Shown here: positions 42,623 through 52,514 of the stretch, piece after piece
How positions within the stretch are numbered: position 1 is the stretch's first letter
Layout: each line of letters begins with the position of its first letter
From: Thermaerobacter sp. PB12/4term
GTDB lineage: Bacteria; Bacillota; Sulfobacillia; Thermaerobacterales; Thermaerobacteraceae
Assembly: GCF_003403315.2 (NCBI RefSeq)
Contig: NZ_CP048407.1
Location: 2,542,001 to 2,606,000 of the forward strand
Reading direction: 5' to 3'
DNA length: 64,000 bases
Notes under the pieces: generated by a model
Told to the model about the DNA's origin: nothing
Seen by the model: the letters and a program-made list of their open reading frames with translations, nothing else
Databases searched by the model: none
Translations under genes and position numbers: made by a program

Positions 42623-44848
42623 CTAGACGCCGGCCGCCAGCTCCCCGAGGGCCGCCACCCGGCCGGCCAGGCCGGCCACCCGCTTCAGCAAGGCGAGGCG
42701 GTTGGCCCGGAGGGCCGGATCTTCCGCCATCACCAGCACCCGGTCGAGGAAGGCGTCGACGGCGGGCCGCAGCCCGGCGATGGCCTGGAAGTAGGCGCCA
42801 TAATCCCGGGCCGCCAGGGCCTCCTCCACCTGCCCGGCGGCCGCCTGCACGGCGGCGTAGAGCGCCTGCTCCTCGGGCTCCCGGAACAGGGCCGGGTCGA
42901 CGGCGTCCGCCTCCGCCCGCCCGGCCAGGTTGGCCGCCCGCCGGTGGACGGTCAGCACGTCGGCAGCCAGGGGCGAGGCCACCAGTTCCGCCACCGCCCG
43001 GGCCCGCGCCCAGACCCCGGGCACGTCGCGGGCGTCGACCGCCAGCACCGCCTGGATGACGTCGTGGGCGTAACCTGCCTCGGCCAGCAGCCCGCGCAGC
43101 CGCGCCACCAGGAAGTCCAGCAGCCTGGCCCTGACCTCGCCCGGGTCGAACCGCACTTCCACCGCCGGCGACGCCACGGGCGGCAGGTAGCCGGCCAGGG
43201 CCTGATCCAGCAGGACATCTAGAGGGGGCAGCGACGGGTGGCCCGATCCGGTTGCGCCCGTGCCGGCGGGCGTTCCGGCGCCGCCTCCCGTCCGGCCCGC
43301 CGGCCCTTGCGCCGCGGGCCCGGCCAGCAGTCGGAGCAGGCCCACCCCCGCCCGGCGCAGGCCGTAGGGGTCCTGGGAGCCCGTGGGTTCCAGGCCCGCG
43401 GCGAAGCAACCGGCCAGGGTGTCGGCCCGGTCGGCGATGGCTAACAAGAGCCCCGGCCGAGTGGACGGCAGCGGCTCGTCGTCCCCGCCCCGCGGCAGGT
43501 ACTGCTCGGCCAGGGCCTCGGCGACCGCCGCCGGCTCGCCGTCCAGCAGAGCGTACTGCCGCCCCATGCGGCCCGCCAGCTCGGTGAACTCGTAGACCAG
43601 GGCGGCGACCAGGTCGGCCTTGGCCAGGTGGGCCGCCCGGGCCGCCTGCTCCCGCTCCGGCGCCGGCAGGTCCAGTCGCTCCGCCAGCCATCCCACCAGC
43701 CGCTCCAGCCGCCGCGTCTTGTCCAGCAAGGTGCCCAGGCCCGGGAGGAAGGAGACCCGCTCCAGGTCTGCCACCCGGTCCGCCAGCCGCCGCTGCCGGT
43801 CCTGCTGGAAGAAGAACCGGGCGTCGGCCAGCCGGGCGCGGATCACCCGCTCGTTCCCCTGCCGCACCGTCTGAAGGTGCCGCTCGTCGCCGTTGCGGAC
43901 GGCGATGAAGTAGGGCATCAGGCGGCTCTCCCCCGGCTGCCGCACGGGGAAGTAGCGCTGGTGGACCTTCATGGTGGTGACCAGCACGTCCCGCGGCAGC
44001 TCCAGCATCTCGGCGGCGAAGGAGCCTGCAAAAGCCGTCGGGTACTCCACCAGGTCGACCACCTCATCCAGCAGCTCGGGGTCGATCTCCGCCTCGCCCC
44101 CCACGGCCGCAGCCACCGCCTGCGCCTGCTCCACGATCCGCTGCCGCCGCTCCTCGGGATCGACCACCACGTAGGCTTGCGCCAGCCGGCGGCGGTACTC
44201 GTCTTCCGCCGCCGAGGCCAGTTCCACCGCCTCCGGATGGAGGAACCGGTGACCGTAACTCACCCGCCCTGCCCGCACCCCGGCGAAGGAGACCGGCAGC
44301 ACCTCCTCGCCCAGCAGGGCCACCAGCCAGTGGACGGGGCGGATGAACCGGTGCTCGCCGGCCCCCCAGCGCATGGTGCGGCGGAACTCAAGGCCGCCCA
44401 GGACGGCCGGCAGCAACTCCGCCAGCACCTCCGCCGCAGGCCGCCCCTGGTGGACCTTGCGGGCGAAGACGTACTCGCCCTGGGGGGTCTGGCGCACCAC
44501 CAGCTGGCTCACCTCAACCCCCTGGCTGCGGGCAAAGCCCAGGGCCGCCGGCGCCGGCTCGCCGCCCGGACCGAAGGCCGCGGCCCGGGACGGCCCCCGG
44601 ACCCACTCCTCCCGGGCCTCCTGCCGCGGTGACAGCCCCTGCACCACCAGGGTGAGCCGGCGCGGGGTTCCCAGGGACCGCACCACCTCATACGTCAGGC
44701 CCGCCTCCGCCAGGGCCGTGCCGGCCCGCTCCGCCAGCTGGCGGCGAGCCTCCCCGCAGTCGCCGGCAGGGATCTCCTCGCACCCCACCTCGACCAGAAG
44801 ATCGAGACGCTGGTCCATCTCAGACTGGTCCATCTCACGCTGGTCCAT
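42623..44848 (-). CDS. glyS: Glycyl-tRNA synthetase beta subunit
   Basis: This 741-residue beta subunit of the bacterial alpha2-beta2 glycyl-tRNA synthetase has DLLVEVGCEEIPAGDCGEAR at the start, then MRWGAGEHRFIRPVHWLVAL, YPTAFAGSFAAEMLELP and KTRRLERLVGWLAERL. The C-terminal anticodon-binding region (VLDRVLVMAEDPALRANRLA, then LLKRVAGL) is complete. One Gly/Ala/Thr insertion lies near 520-555. The N terminus is MDQREMDQSEMDQRLDLL, from a 15-base unit repeated, giving three in-frame ATGs. GGAAGGAG precedes the first. It lies 55 bases after glyQ and is controlled with it by the T-box. Confidence 0.96.
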   Translation of the reverse strand: MDQREMDQSEMDQRLDLLVEVGCEEIPAGDCGEARRQLAERAGTALAEAGLTYEVVRSLGTPRRLTLVVQGLSPRQEAREEWVRGPSRAAAFGPGGEPAPAALGFARSQGVEVSQLVVRQTPQGEYVFARKVHQGRPAAEVLAELLPAVLGGLEFRRTMRWGAGEHRFIRPVHWLVALLGEEVLPVSFAGVRAGRVSYGHRFLHPEAVELASAAEDEYRRRLAQAYVVVDPEERRQRIVEQAQAVAAAVGGEAEIDPELLDEVVDLVEYPTAFAGSFAAEMLELPRDVLVTTMKVHQRYFPVRQPGESRLMPYFIAVRNGDERHLQTVRQGNERVIRARLADARFFFQQDRQRRLADRVADLERVSFLPGLGTLLDKTRRLERLVGWLAERLDLPAPEREQAARAAHLAKADLVAALVYEFTELAGRMGRQYALLDGEPAAVAEALAEQYLPRGGDDEPLPSTRPGLLLAIADRADTLAGCFAAGLEPTGSQDPYGLRRAGVGLLRLLAGPAAQGPAGRTGGGAGTPAGTGATGSGHPSLPPLDVLLDQALAGYLPPVASPAVEVRFDPGEVRARLLDFLVARLRGLLAEAGYAHDVIQAVLAVDARDVPGVWARARAVAELVASPLAADVLTVHRRAANLAGRAEADAVDPALFREPEEQALYAAVQAAAGQVEEALAARDYGAYFQAIAGLRPAVDAFLDRVLVMAEDPALRANRLALLKRVAGLAGRVAALGELAAGV

Positions 44849-44903
44849 CGTCCTGGCTCCTTCCCCCGACGATTTGCGCTGTCAACCCCGGGCCCTTCCC
44901 GGA

Positions 44904-45833
<930 letters not shown>

Positions 45834-45847
45834 CGGGACATCCCTCC

Positions 45848-45883
45848 TGTGGCACGAAAATTAAATGTGGCACGAAAATCAAA
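45848..45883 (-). repeat. Tandem 18-bp duplication between T-box terminator and glyQ
   Basis: Units 45848-45865 and 45866-45883 differ at one base. Read on the minus strand each is TTTRATTTTCGTGCCACA. The first copy directly follows the terminator stem and supplies its U-rich tail; the second repeats it just before the glyQ ribosome binding site. Confidence 0.85.
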
Positions 45884-46085
45884 GGCCGCCCGCCCCCTCA
45901 GGGACGGGCGGCCCCTGGCCCCCGCGGTTCCACCCTGATTGGTCCACCGGCGCCCCCCGCCGGCGGCGGCTGCGGACGAACCCGGCCCCGGGCCCGCCAC
46001 GCCCCTCGACGGGCACCGCACCGGCCGCCGCTTCCCGCCCCGCAGGCGAGCAGCCCGGCAAACCCACCTCACTCCGTGCGGGCTT
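45884..46085 (-). promoter_or_regulatory. Glycine T-box riboswitch controlling glyQ-glyS
   Basis: The minus strand carries the canonical T-box AGGGTGGAACCGCGG (45922-45936), whose TGGA pairs with the tRNA acceptor end. It is followed by a terminator stem GGCCGCCCG (45905-45913) with CGGGCGGCC (45884-45892) and a T-rich tail. Uncharged tRNA-Gly binding should favour the antiterminator and permit transcription of glyQS. The 5' limit is approximate: AGTGAGG at about 46060 resembles the start of stem I of the compact glyQS class. The specifier codon could not be placed with confidence. Confidence 0.88.
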
Positions 46086-46479
46086 TACTCGGCAGAGGAC
46101 GGCCTCCGCAGCCCCGGGGCACCGCCATGATCCCGATGGTCCTGCCCCGCCTCCGGGATGCTGCTCTCATGCGCCGCCTCCGCCTTTCCTCCCGCGGGCT
46201 CAGGGGCGCCTTCCCCCGGGGTCCGGGCCGGCCTTCCACCCTCGCCGGCTCGCTGCCACCAGAAGGACCGGGGTACTCCTCCCCTTCATCGCCTCACAAC
46301 GACCGGCCGGCCGCCGGCAGCCTGGCTGCCGGCATGCCCGCCGGCCGGACGGTCAAGGTCCATTCCGCCGGTCTCGGCAAAACAGGCACCGTATGGCGAT
46401 TCCGCCCGGAAGTTCCCTCATTCGGCGACGCCGGGTGGAATCCTCCCGGCGGTGGGGCTCGCTCGGGCCGGCGCGCCCA
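46086..46479. other. Intergenic region between DUF4342 gene and glyQ leader
   Basis: These about 390 bases should contain the glyQS promoter, but no convincing -35/-10 pair was found in the GC-rich sequence. A perfect 8-base stem GCCGGCAG with its complement around CCTGG (about 46314-46334) may end the upstream operon. No gene is supported. Confidence 0.4.
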
Positions 46480-47067
46480 TCAGTGGCGGGGTCCCGGATC
46501 CTGGGTCCCGCCCGCCGCCCCGTCGCCCGGGGAATCCCAGCCGGCGCTGCCCCCGTAGGTGCCGCCCTCACCGTAGCCGCCCGCCGGGCCGCCGGCCGCA
46601 CCCGGGCCCGTGCCGGTCTCGCCCCAGCCGCCGGCCCCGGCCGGGCCCGCACCCCCGGTGCCGACCGTTCCCTGGCCGGCTCCGGCGGTGCCGTCGTTGC
46701 GGCGTTCCACCACGATGGTCGCCCGGGTGACCAGGGCCGCGATGACGCCCACCACCGCCAGCATGGGCGCCAGCAGCGCCCCCAGGGCACCCACGGTGAC
46801 GGGCAGCTCCACCAGGGTCTGCCCGTCCTGGTTGCGGATGACGATGCGGCGCACGTTACCCTCGTTGATCAGCTGCCGCACCCGGTCAACCAGCTCGGCC
46901 CCCTGGACCTGGATCCGCTCCTGCCAGGTGTTGCGGCGGGACTCCTCCTCCAGGCGGATCAGGGCCTCCACCACGTCCCCGCCGCACTGGTCCAGAAGCT
47001 CCTTGGCCCGGCGGTAGCTGACCCCGGCCCGCTCCCTCAGGATATCGATCTTCTCCAGCTCGCTCAC
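46480..47067 (-). CDS. DUF4342 domain protein
   Basis: The first about 50 residues (SELEKIDILRERAGVSYRRA, then KELLDQCGGDVVEALIRLEE) form a UBA/EF-Ts-like three-helix domain. A DUF4342 region with a membrane-associated stretch follows (LVDRVRQLINEGNVRRIVIR, LPVTVGALGALLAPMLAVVG). The C-terminal 75 residues are Gly-rich. Function is unknown; such proteins often lie near translation genes in Clostridia. GTG 47067 is preferred over GTG 47076 because AAGGGG then has proper spacing. It follows recO after 28 bases. Confidence 0.85.
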   Translation of the reverse strand: MSELEKIDILRERAGVSYRRAKELLDQCGGDVVEALIRLEEESRRNTWQERIQVQGAELVDRVRQLINEGNVRRIVIRNQDGQTLVELPVTVGALGALLAPMLAVVGVIAALVTRATIVVERRNDGTAGAGQGTVGTGGAGPAGAGGWGETGTGPGAAGGPAGGYGEGGTYGGSAGWDSPGDGAAGGTQDPGPRH

Positions 47068-47095
47068 CCGCTTCACCCCCTTGGGTCACGACCGG

Positions 47096-48010
47096 CTAGC
47101 GGTCTGCGCTCGCCCCGGGTGCCGGCGGCCCCGCCGGCGGCTGCACCGGTGGGGCCGCCCGCGGCGCCGCCGGCGGCTCTCCCGCCGGCAGCATCGTTGC
47201 TTCATCCAGTATTGCCAAAATGCCGGCCGATCGAAAGGGCCGGCCCAGGTGGTAGACCAGGTGGGTCTGGGTCACCTCCGCCGCCCGGGCCAGGGTCGCC
47301 GGCGCCGGCCGCAGCCGGGCCGCCAGCTGGGGGTTCAGCCGCCCGGCCAGGCGCAGCACCTGCCAGGTGGCGGGGTCCAGGGACAGGGCCGCCGGCCGGC
47401 CCGGCCGGCACCTTCGGCAGAGGGCGCCGCCCATCTCGGCGCTGTAACCCGCGGGCATGGCTCCTTCTCCAGGCGCCGACGGCGGGCCTCCACCGGCGCC
47501 GCGCCCGCCCGGCAGCACCAGCGGCCGCCCGCAGTCCTGGCAGGCCTCCAGCTGGATGCCCAGGCCGGCCAGATCGAGCAGCCTGAGCTCCGCATAGCGC
47601 AGCCAGAGCCCCTGGGCCACGCGGTCGGCCGGGGCCGCCGCCAGCCCCCGCAGCACCGCCAGCAGCACGGGGAAGACCCCGGGGCTCGGTGCCCCTTCAT
47701 GGGTGAACGCCTCGGCCAGCTCGGCCACGTAGGCGGCGGCCGCCAGGGCCTCCAGGCTCCCCCGCAGGCCGGCGTGGGCGTCCAGCACCTGGACCTGGCT
47801 TACCCCGTCCAGGGAGCGCCCTTTCCACAGGAGGAACCGGCTGTAGGTGTAGGGCTGCACCCCGGCCGCCAGGGAACTGCGCGGGCGGCGCACCCCCTTG
47901 GCCAGCACGGTGCGGCGGGTCCCGTCCCGGTCCACCAGGGTGACCAGGCGGTCCCGCTCGCCGTACTCCCTGGTCCTGAGCACGATCCCTTCCACGCTGT
48001 AGAGGGGCAT
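47096..48010 (-). CDS. recO: DNA repair protein RecO
   Basis: RecO loads RecA with RecF/RecR during recombinational repair. The N-terminal OB-fold starts MPLYSVEGIVLRTREYGERD, then RLVTLVDRDGTRR. A helical domain follows (LAAAAYVAELAEAFTHEG), with a zinc-binding cluster CQDCGRPL and CRRC around residues 165-215. That region also holds a Gly-rich insertion. The start at 48010 (ATG behind GGGGAGGTGGG) gives the family-typical N terminus; the frame upstream is spurious. At 304 residues it is longer than the usual 240-255, because of linker and tail. It lies two genes after era in the direction of transcription, as in Bacillus apart from mgtE between them. Confidence 0.93.
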   Translation of the reverse strand: MPLYSVEGIVLRTREYGERDRLVTLVDRDGTRRTVLAKGVRRPRSSLAAGVQPYTYSRFLLWKGRSLDGVSQVQVLDAHAGLRGSLEALAAAAYVAELAEAFTHEGAPSPGVFPVLLAVLRGLAAAPADRVAQGLWLRYAELRLLDLAGLGIQLEACQDCGRPLVLPGGRGAGGGPPSAPGEGAMPAGYSAEMGGALCRRCRPGRPAALSLDPATWQVLRLAGRLNPQLAARLRPAPATLARAAEVTQTHLVYHLGRPFRSAGILAILDEATMLPAGEPPAAPRAAPPVQPPAGPPAPGASADR

Positions 48011-48103
48011 GCCGCCCACCTCCCCGGCCCGGGCGGGCTGCGTGGGGCCCGGTTGGGATGGCACCACGAGGGCCGCTCCGCGCCTGGTCGCCCGGCGGCG
48101 CTA

Positions 48104-49516
48104 TCAGCCCGCGACGCGGAACAGCAGCCACGTGGCGGTGAGAAAGTACACCAGGGTGCCCACCACGTCCAGGGTGGTGGTGACGAAGGGGCCCGACGCC
48201 ACGGCCGGGTCGACCCGCAGCCCGTGCAGGGCCAGGGGCACCACCACGCCGATGGCCGCCGCCACCAGGGTGTTGAGCCCCATGGCCGTCCCCACCGTCA
48301 CCGCCACCGCGCCGTTGCCCAGCACCGCGTAGACCAGGCCGGTGCTGGTCAGCGCCAGCACCAGCGCCAGGAGCAACCCCACCTGCAGCTCCCGCCCCAG
48401 GACCCGCAGCGCTTCGCCGCGGGCGATCTCCCCCGTGGCCAGCCCCCGCACCGCCGTGGCCAGGGACTGGGTGCCCACGTTGCCCGCGGTGGCCGCCAGC
48501 AGGGGGATGAAGTAGGCCAGCTCCGCCACCCGCTCCAGGGTGCCCTCAAACCCCTGGATCACCTTCGCCACCACCAGCTCGCCCAGCAAGAGGCCGACCA
48601 GCCAGGGCAGGCGCAGGCGGGCCCGCAGCCAGGAGGTGCCGGCCGCCGCCCCCTCGGGCGTGGCGGTCAGCCGGTAGATGTCCTCGCTGGCCTCCTCCTC
48701 CAGCACGTCGACCACGTCGTCCACGGTGACGATGCCCAGGATCCGCCCCTCGGCATCGACCACCGGCACCGCCAGCAGGTCGTACTTGGCCACCACCCGG
48801 GCGACCTCTTCCTGGTCCATGTCCGGCGGCACCGTCACCACGCGGGTGCGCATGATGCGGCGGATGGGGGTGTCTGGCGGCGCCACGATGAGCTCCCGCA
48901 GGGAGAGGACTCCCTGCAGCCGCTCCTCCCGGTCCACCACGTAGACGTAATAGATCGTTTCCGCGTCGGGAGCCAGCCGGCGCAGGGCGTCGATAGCCTC
49001 GGCGGCGGTAAGGTCGTCCTGCAGGGCAACGAACTCGGTGGTCATCAAGCCGCCGGCGGTGTCGTCCAGGTATGCCAGCAGGGACCGCACGTCCGCCGCT
49101 TCCCGGTCGCGGAGCAGCCTCAGCAGGTCGACCGCCCGCTGGGGCGGCAGCTCGCCCAGCAGGTCCGCCACCTCGTCGCTGGACATCTCCTCCAGGACGG
49201 CCCCGGCCCGCTGGCGGTCCAGGACCGCCAGGATCTCCGACTGGACCGGCGCCGGCAGCTCCTCCACCACCAGGGCGGCCTGCTCCGGCCGAAGCCACCC
49301 CAGCAGCCGGGCCCGGAGGGCCGGCTCCTGGCTCAGGACGAACTCGGCCAGGTCCGCCGGGTGCAGCTCGCCGGCCAGCCGTGCCGCCGCCGCCGCATCG
49401 CCGTCCTGTACGGCCCGGGCCAGCTGCTCCTGCCAGGGAGCTGCCGCACCGGCGGTGGCGGGGCCGGCCGGTGCGTTCCGGCGTCTCCGCTGCCCGTTCC
49501 CTTCCGCCTGCGCCAC
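48104..49516 (-). CDS. mgtE: Magnesium transporter MgtE
   Basis: This 470-residue MgtE has an N-terminal helical N domain (LHPADLAEFVLSQEPALRAR, EMSSDEVADLLGELPPQRAV), paired CBS domains (about 150-265, including YVVDREERLQGVLSLRELIV) and five membrane helices with the magnesium-pore region. PLLAATAGNVGTQSLATAVR and PFVTTTLDVVGTLVYF are visible. MgtE channels close when cytoplasmic magnesium binds the N/CBS domains. The start is GTG 49516 with GAGGTGG. It lies ten bases after era, an unusual insertion into the era-recO pair. With CorA elsewhere in the window the cell has two magnesium uptake families. Confidence 0.95.
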   Translation of the reverse strand: MAQAEGNGQRRRRNAPAGPATAGAAAPWQEQLARAVQDGDAAAAARLAGELHPADLAEFVLSQEPALRARLLGWLRPEQAALVVEELPAPVQSEILAVLDRQRAGAVLEEMSSDEVADLLGELPPQRAVDLLRLLRDREAADVRSLLAYLDDTAGGLMTTEFVALQDDLTAAEAIDALRRLAPDAETIYYVYVVDREERLQGVLSLRELIVAPPDTPIRRIMRTRVVTVPPDMDQEEVARVVAKYDLLAVPVVDAEGRILGIVTVDDVVDVLEEEASEDIYRLTATPEGAAAGTSWLRARLRLPWLVGLLLGELVVAKVIQGFEGTLERVAELAYFIPLLAATAGNVGTQSLATAVRGLATGEIARGEALRVLGRELQVGLLLALVLALTSTGLVYAVLGNGAVAVTVGTAMGLNTLVAAAIGVVVPLALHGLRVDPAVASGPFVTTTLDVVGTLVYFLTATWLLFRVAG

Positions 49517-49525
49517 CGGACCACC

Positions 49526-50563
49526 TCACTGGTGGAAGCCGAAGTTGCTCAGGGCGCCCTGCTTGTTCCTCCAGTCGGGCTTGACCTTGACCCACAGGTC
49601 CAGGTAGATCCGGGAGCCCAGCAGGGCCTCGATCTCGAGCCGCGCCAGGCGCCCGATCTCCTTCAGCATGCGGCCCTGCTCCCCGATCAGGATGCGCTTC
49701 TGCCCCTCCCGCTCCACGTAGATGGTGGCGGGCACGTAGACCACCCCGTTGGGCCGGCGTTCCACCTTTTCGATCTGCACCGCCACCGCGTGGGGCACCT
49801 CTTCCCGGGTCAGGTGAAGGATCTGCTCCCGGATGAGCTCCGCCATGATCTGAGCCTCGGGCTGGTCGGTCACCATATCCTCGGGGAAGAACCGGGGCCC
49901 CTCCGGCAGCAGGCCCTCCAGGGTCCCAACCAGCTCGGCGACGCCGACCCCGTGCAGGGCGGAGACGGGGTGGACCGCGGCAAAGGTACCCAGCTCCGCA
50001 AAGCGGGCTGCGATGGCCGGCACCTCCCCCGGGGCCACCTGGTCGATCTTGTTGACCACCAGGACCCGCGGCGTCTTGAGACCGGCCAGCTGCTCGGCGA
50101 TGAACCGGTCACCCGGCCCCGGTTCCCGGTCCGGAGCCTCCACCAGCCAGCAGACGGCCTCCACCTCCTGGAGAGTGCGGCGGGCGATCTGGACCATGTG
50201 CTCGCCCAGCAGGTGCTGGGGCTTGTGGATGCCCGGCGTGTCGACGAAGACCAGCTGGGCCCCGGGCCGGTTGAGCACCCCCAGGATCCGGGTCCGGGTG
50301 GTCTGGGGCTTGTCGGACATGATGGCGATCTTCCGCCCGATCAGCTGGTTGAGCAGGGTCGACTTGCCCACGTTGGGCCGGCCGATCAGGGCGACGAAGC
50401 CCGAACGGAAACCCTGGACGCGGGCACCCGGAGCGGGATGGGCGCCCGGCCCGCCCGGAGCGCCGGGCGGGTCCGGCCGGCGCTCGTGGGGCTCGTGGGG
50501 CGACTCGCCGGCTCCGGCCCGGCCAGGGGCCGGCGACTCCTGCCCCGGTCCACCGGTTGTCAT
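49526..50563 (-). CDS. era: GTPase Era
   Basis: This ribosome-assembly GTPase has G1 GRPNVGKST, G2 region KPQTTRTRI, G3 DTPGIH, G4 NKID, and a C-terminal KH domain that binds 16S rRNA (EGQKRILIGEQGRMLKEIGR). A Pro/Gly-rich N-terminal tail of about 50 residues precedes the G domain, so the protein is 345 rather than about 300 residues. The start is ATG 50563. It belongs to the conserved ybeY-dgkA-era-recO block. Confidence 0.96.
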   Translation of the reverse strand: MTTGGPGQESPAPGRAGAGESPHEPHERRPDPPGAPGGPGAHPAPGARVQGFRSGFVALIGRPNVGKSTLLNQLIGRKIAIMSDKPQTTRTRILGVLNRPGAQLVFVDTPGIHKPQHLLGEHMVQIARRTLQEVEAVCWLVEAPDREPGPGDRFIAEQLAGLKTPRVLVVNKIDQVAPGEVPAIAARFAELGTFAAVHPVSALHGVGVAELVGTLEGLLPEGPRFFPEDMVTDQPEAQIMAELIREQILHLTREEVPHAVAVQIEKVERRPNGVVYVPATIYVEREGQKRILIGEQGRMLKEIGRLARLEIEALLGSRIYLDLWVKVKPDWRNKQGALSNFGFHQ

Positions 50564-50588
50564 GCGCCATCCCTCCTCTCTGCCCGGG

Positions 50589-51812
50589 CTAGTTGCCCGC
50601 CGGCGCCTGGCGGTTGTCCGTTTCGCCGGCGGCGTCCGGCCCCTGGTCCGGCCCCTGGATCTCCACCCGGGTGGACGTGGGAACCAGGTGGACCCAGACC
50701 GGACCGGGCACCAGGGTCACGGGCTGGCCGCCGGCCTCCAGCCAGCGGGTAGGTGCGGCAGCAGACGGCTTCTCCCAGCGCCCCTCCCGCCACCGCCCGC
50801 CGGTGGCGATGAGCAGGCGCCCGGAACCGGTCACCTCCACGTCCAGCCGCCCGGCCGCATCGCCGGCGATGGGCCGGGACGGGACGTACTGGATCAGCAG
50901 GCTCGCCGGCGCCAGGGGCTGCCCGGTCTCCTCGGCCGTATGGGGGCCGAAGGCGGTCTCCCGCCGGAAGCCTTGCCCCGTCCACCGGTAGCGCACCCAC
51001 CCCTGGCGCCAGCCGGGCCAGTGGATGACCAGTTCCTCTACCTCCTGGCCCGCCGGACGGGCTCCGGGGTCCAGGAAGGTGAAGGGGGCGGCCGGCGGCT
51101 GCGCCGTGACGGCCCAGCCGCGTTCTTCCGCGGCCGCCACGGCCACCGGCAAGGATGCATAAAGATTATGGGGCATCGCCCGGCCGTTGTCCCGGGTGAA
51201 GACCCGCCGTCCCCCGCCCCGGGGATCGGAGCGGACGCCGTCCAGGTCATCCAGGCCGCTGGCCCCGATGCGGGCATAGTGCTGGGGGCTGCCGCCGGCG
51301 TGGACGTACAGGGCATCCCATTCGGCCGCCAGGTCCAGAAAATAGTGGCGCGAGCTGCGCACGGGCCCCACCCGCTCCGGCCGCTGGGTGACGAACAGGG
51401 CCAGCAGGCGGGTGATGCCGCCTTCCGCGGGCACCTCATACACCAGATCGGCCGCCGCCAGTCCCGCCTGGGGGCGGGCGTCAGGATGGTTGTCGATGCT
51501 GGCCAGGATCGGGCGCTGCTCCAGGAGGGCCGGGTCGTCGAGCGGCAGGCCCGTCAGCGGGTTCACCGCCGCCGGCGGCGTTGGGGCGGGTTCGGCCGGT
51601 CCGGGGGGTGGTGGCGATGGCGGGGCCGTGGCCGGCCCCGACCGGCTGCACGCGGGAAGGACCAGCGCCACGCCGGCCAGGATCAGCATGGCCAGGGCCA
51701 GGACCGGGCCCGGGACGAGCCTCCGGCCGGGGTGAAGGTGCGGGACGGCGGGCCGGCGACCGGCCCGCTCCGGCGACGGCGGCAGGGATGGCTCGCGCGG
51801 TGACGGCGGCAA
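50589..51812 (-). CDS. DUF3048 lipoprotein (YerB-like)
   Basis: This secreted lipoprotein has a hydrophobic segment VLALAMLILAGVALVLPACS whose end forms a lipobox (LPAC). A Pro-rich spacer precedes the DUF3048 domains: NPLTGLPLDDPALLEQRPIL, YEVPAEGGITRLLALF and VGPVRSSRHYFLDLAAEWDA. The Bacillus relative YerB is an uncharacterised lipoprotein. TTG 51812 is the start, with GGGAGGAGGAG upstream. The long Arg/Pro-rich N terminus before the hydrophobic part is unusual for a signal peptide, so a later start is possible. It occupies the place where cdd is often found between dgkA and era. Confidence 0.88.
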   Translation of the reverse strand: MPPSPREPSLPPSPERAGRRPAVPHLHPGRRLVPGPVLALAMLILAGVALVLPACSRSGPATAPPSPPPPGPAEPAPTPPAAVNPLTGLPLDDPALLEQRPILASIDNHPDARPQAGLAAADLVYEVPAEGGITRLLALFVTQRPERVGPVRSSRHYFLDLAAEWDALYVHAGGSPQHYARIGASGLDDLDGVRSDPRGGGRRVFTRDNGRAMPHNLYASLPVAVAAAEERGWAVTAQPPAAPFTFLDPGARPAGQEVEELVIHWPGWRQGWVRYRWTGQGFRRETAFGPHTAEETGQPLAPASLLIQYVPSRPIAGDAAGRLDVEVTGSGRLLIATGGRWREGRWEKPSAAAPTRWLEAGGQPVTLVPGPVWVHLVPTSTRVEIQGPDQGPDAAGETDNRQAPAGN

Positions 51813-51953
51813 GGGTGTCTCCTCCTCCCGTCAGGCTGGAATGGGATGGCCGCTTTGCGGCTCCGCCGGCGCGTCCCCCTGGCACCCGCGGTGGTCCCAG
51901 GCAGGTCCCGGCGGCGACCGGCGAACGGCGGGGGACGGCCCGGCCGGGCCAGC

Positions 51954-52514
51954 CTACCGGGCCGGCCGGCGGGCACCTGCCCGCCGCCGGTCCCGTGCAG
52001 GGGGGCGGGGGACCGGTTCGTCCCGGGTCGCCCGGCGAACGCCCAGGGAGCTCACGGCGAAATACAGCGCAGGGAGCAGGGGCAAGAGCCGCCAGGGCGC
52101 TTCCCGGGCGTGGGCCAGGAACAGGCCGGGGAGCTGCAGCAGCCCCTCACCCAGCACCACCACCCCCGTCAGGGTGGCCAGCAGGGCGGCCGCCAGCACG
52201 GCCCCCGCGGCCACATCCTTGACCCGGCCGGCCAGAGGCCGGAACTCCTCCGTGGCCAGGTCCACCGCCCCTTCGATGGCCGTGTTGAGCCACTCCAGCA
52301 GGATGACCATCCCGGCCGCCAGGATCAGGACGGCCCACTGCCAGGACGCGGCCCCGAGCCACCAGGCGGCGGTGAAGAGCAGCGTGGCGGCAGCGAAGTG
52401 CAGGCGCATGTTGGCCTCGGTGGCCCAGATCCAGCGGAAGCCGGCCCACGCGTAGCGGAAGGACTCGGCCAGGGTGCCGGCCCGGCCGAAGCTGGGCCGC
52501 CGGCCGCCCGTCAT
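51954..52514 (-). CDS. dgkA: Diacylglycerol/undecaprenol kinase
   Basis: This small integral membrane kinase of the DgkA family has three helices and the signature VILLEWLNTAIEGAVDLAT preceded by EANMRLHFAAATLLF. Firmicutes members phosphorylate undecaprenol, supplying lipid carrier for the cell wall. The N-terminal SFRYAWAGFRWIWATEANMR is typical. A C-terminal extension of about 50 residues with one more hydrophobic stretch and an Arg-rich tail goes beyond the usual 120-130 residues. Its ATG overlaps the ybeY stop by four bases. Confidence 0.92.
   Translation of the reverse strand: MTGGRRPSFGRAGTLAESFRYAWAGFRWIWATEANMRLHFAAATLLFTAAWWLGAASWQWAVLILAAGMVILLEWLNTAIEGAVDLATEEFRPLAGRVKDVAAGAVLAAALLATLTGVVVLGEGLLQLPGLFLAHAREAPWRLLPLLPALYFAVSSLGVRRATRDEPVPRPPARDRRRAGARRPAR

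Noticed and set aside
47081-50752. 1223-codon plus-strand frame across recO, mgtE and era
   Set aside because: Its sequence is a Gln/His/Gly-rich shadow of three conserved minus-strand genes.
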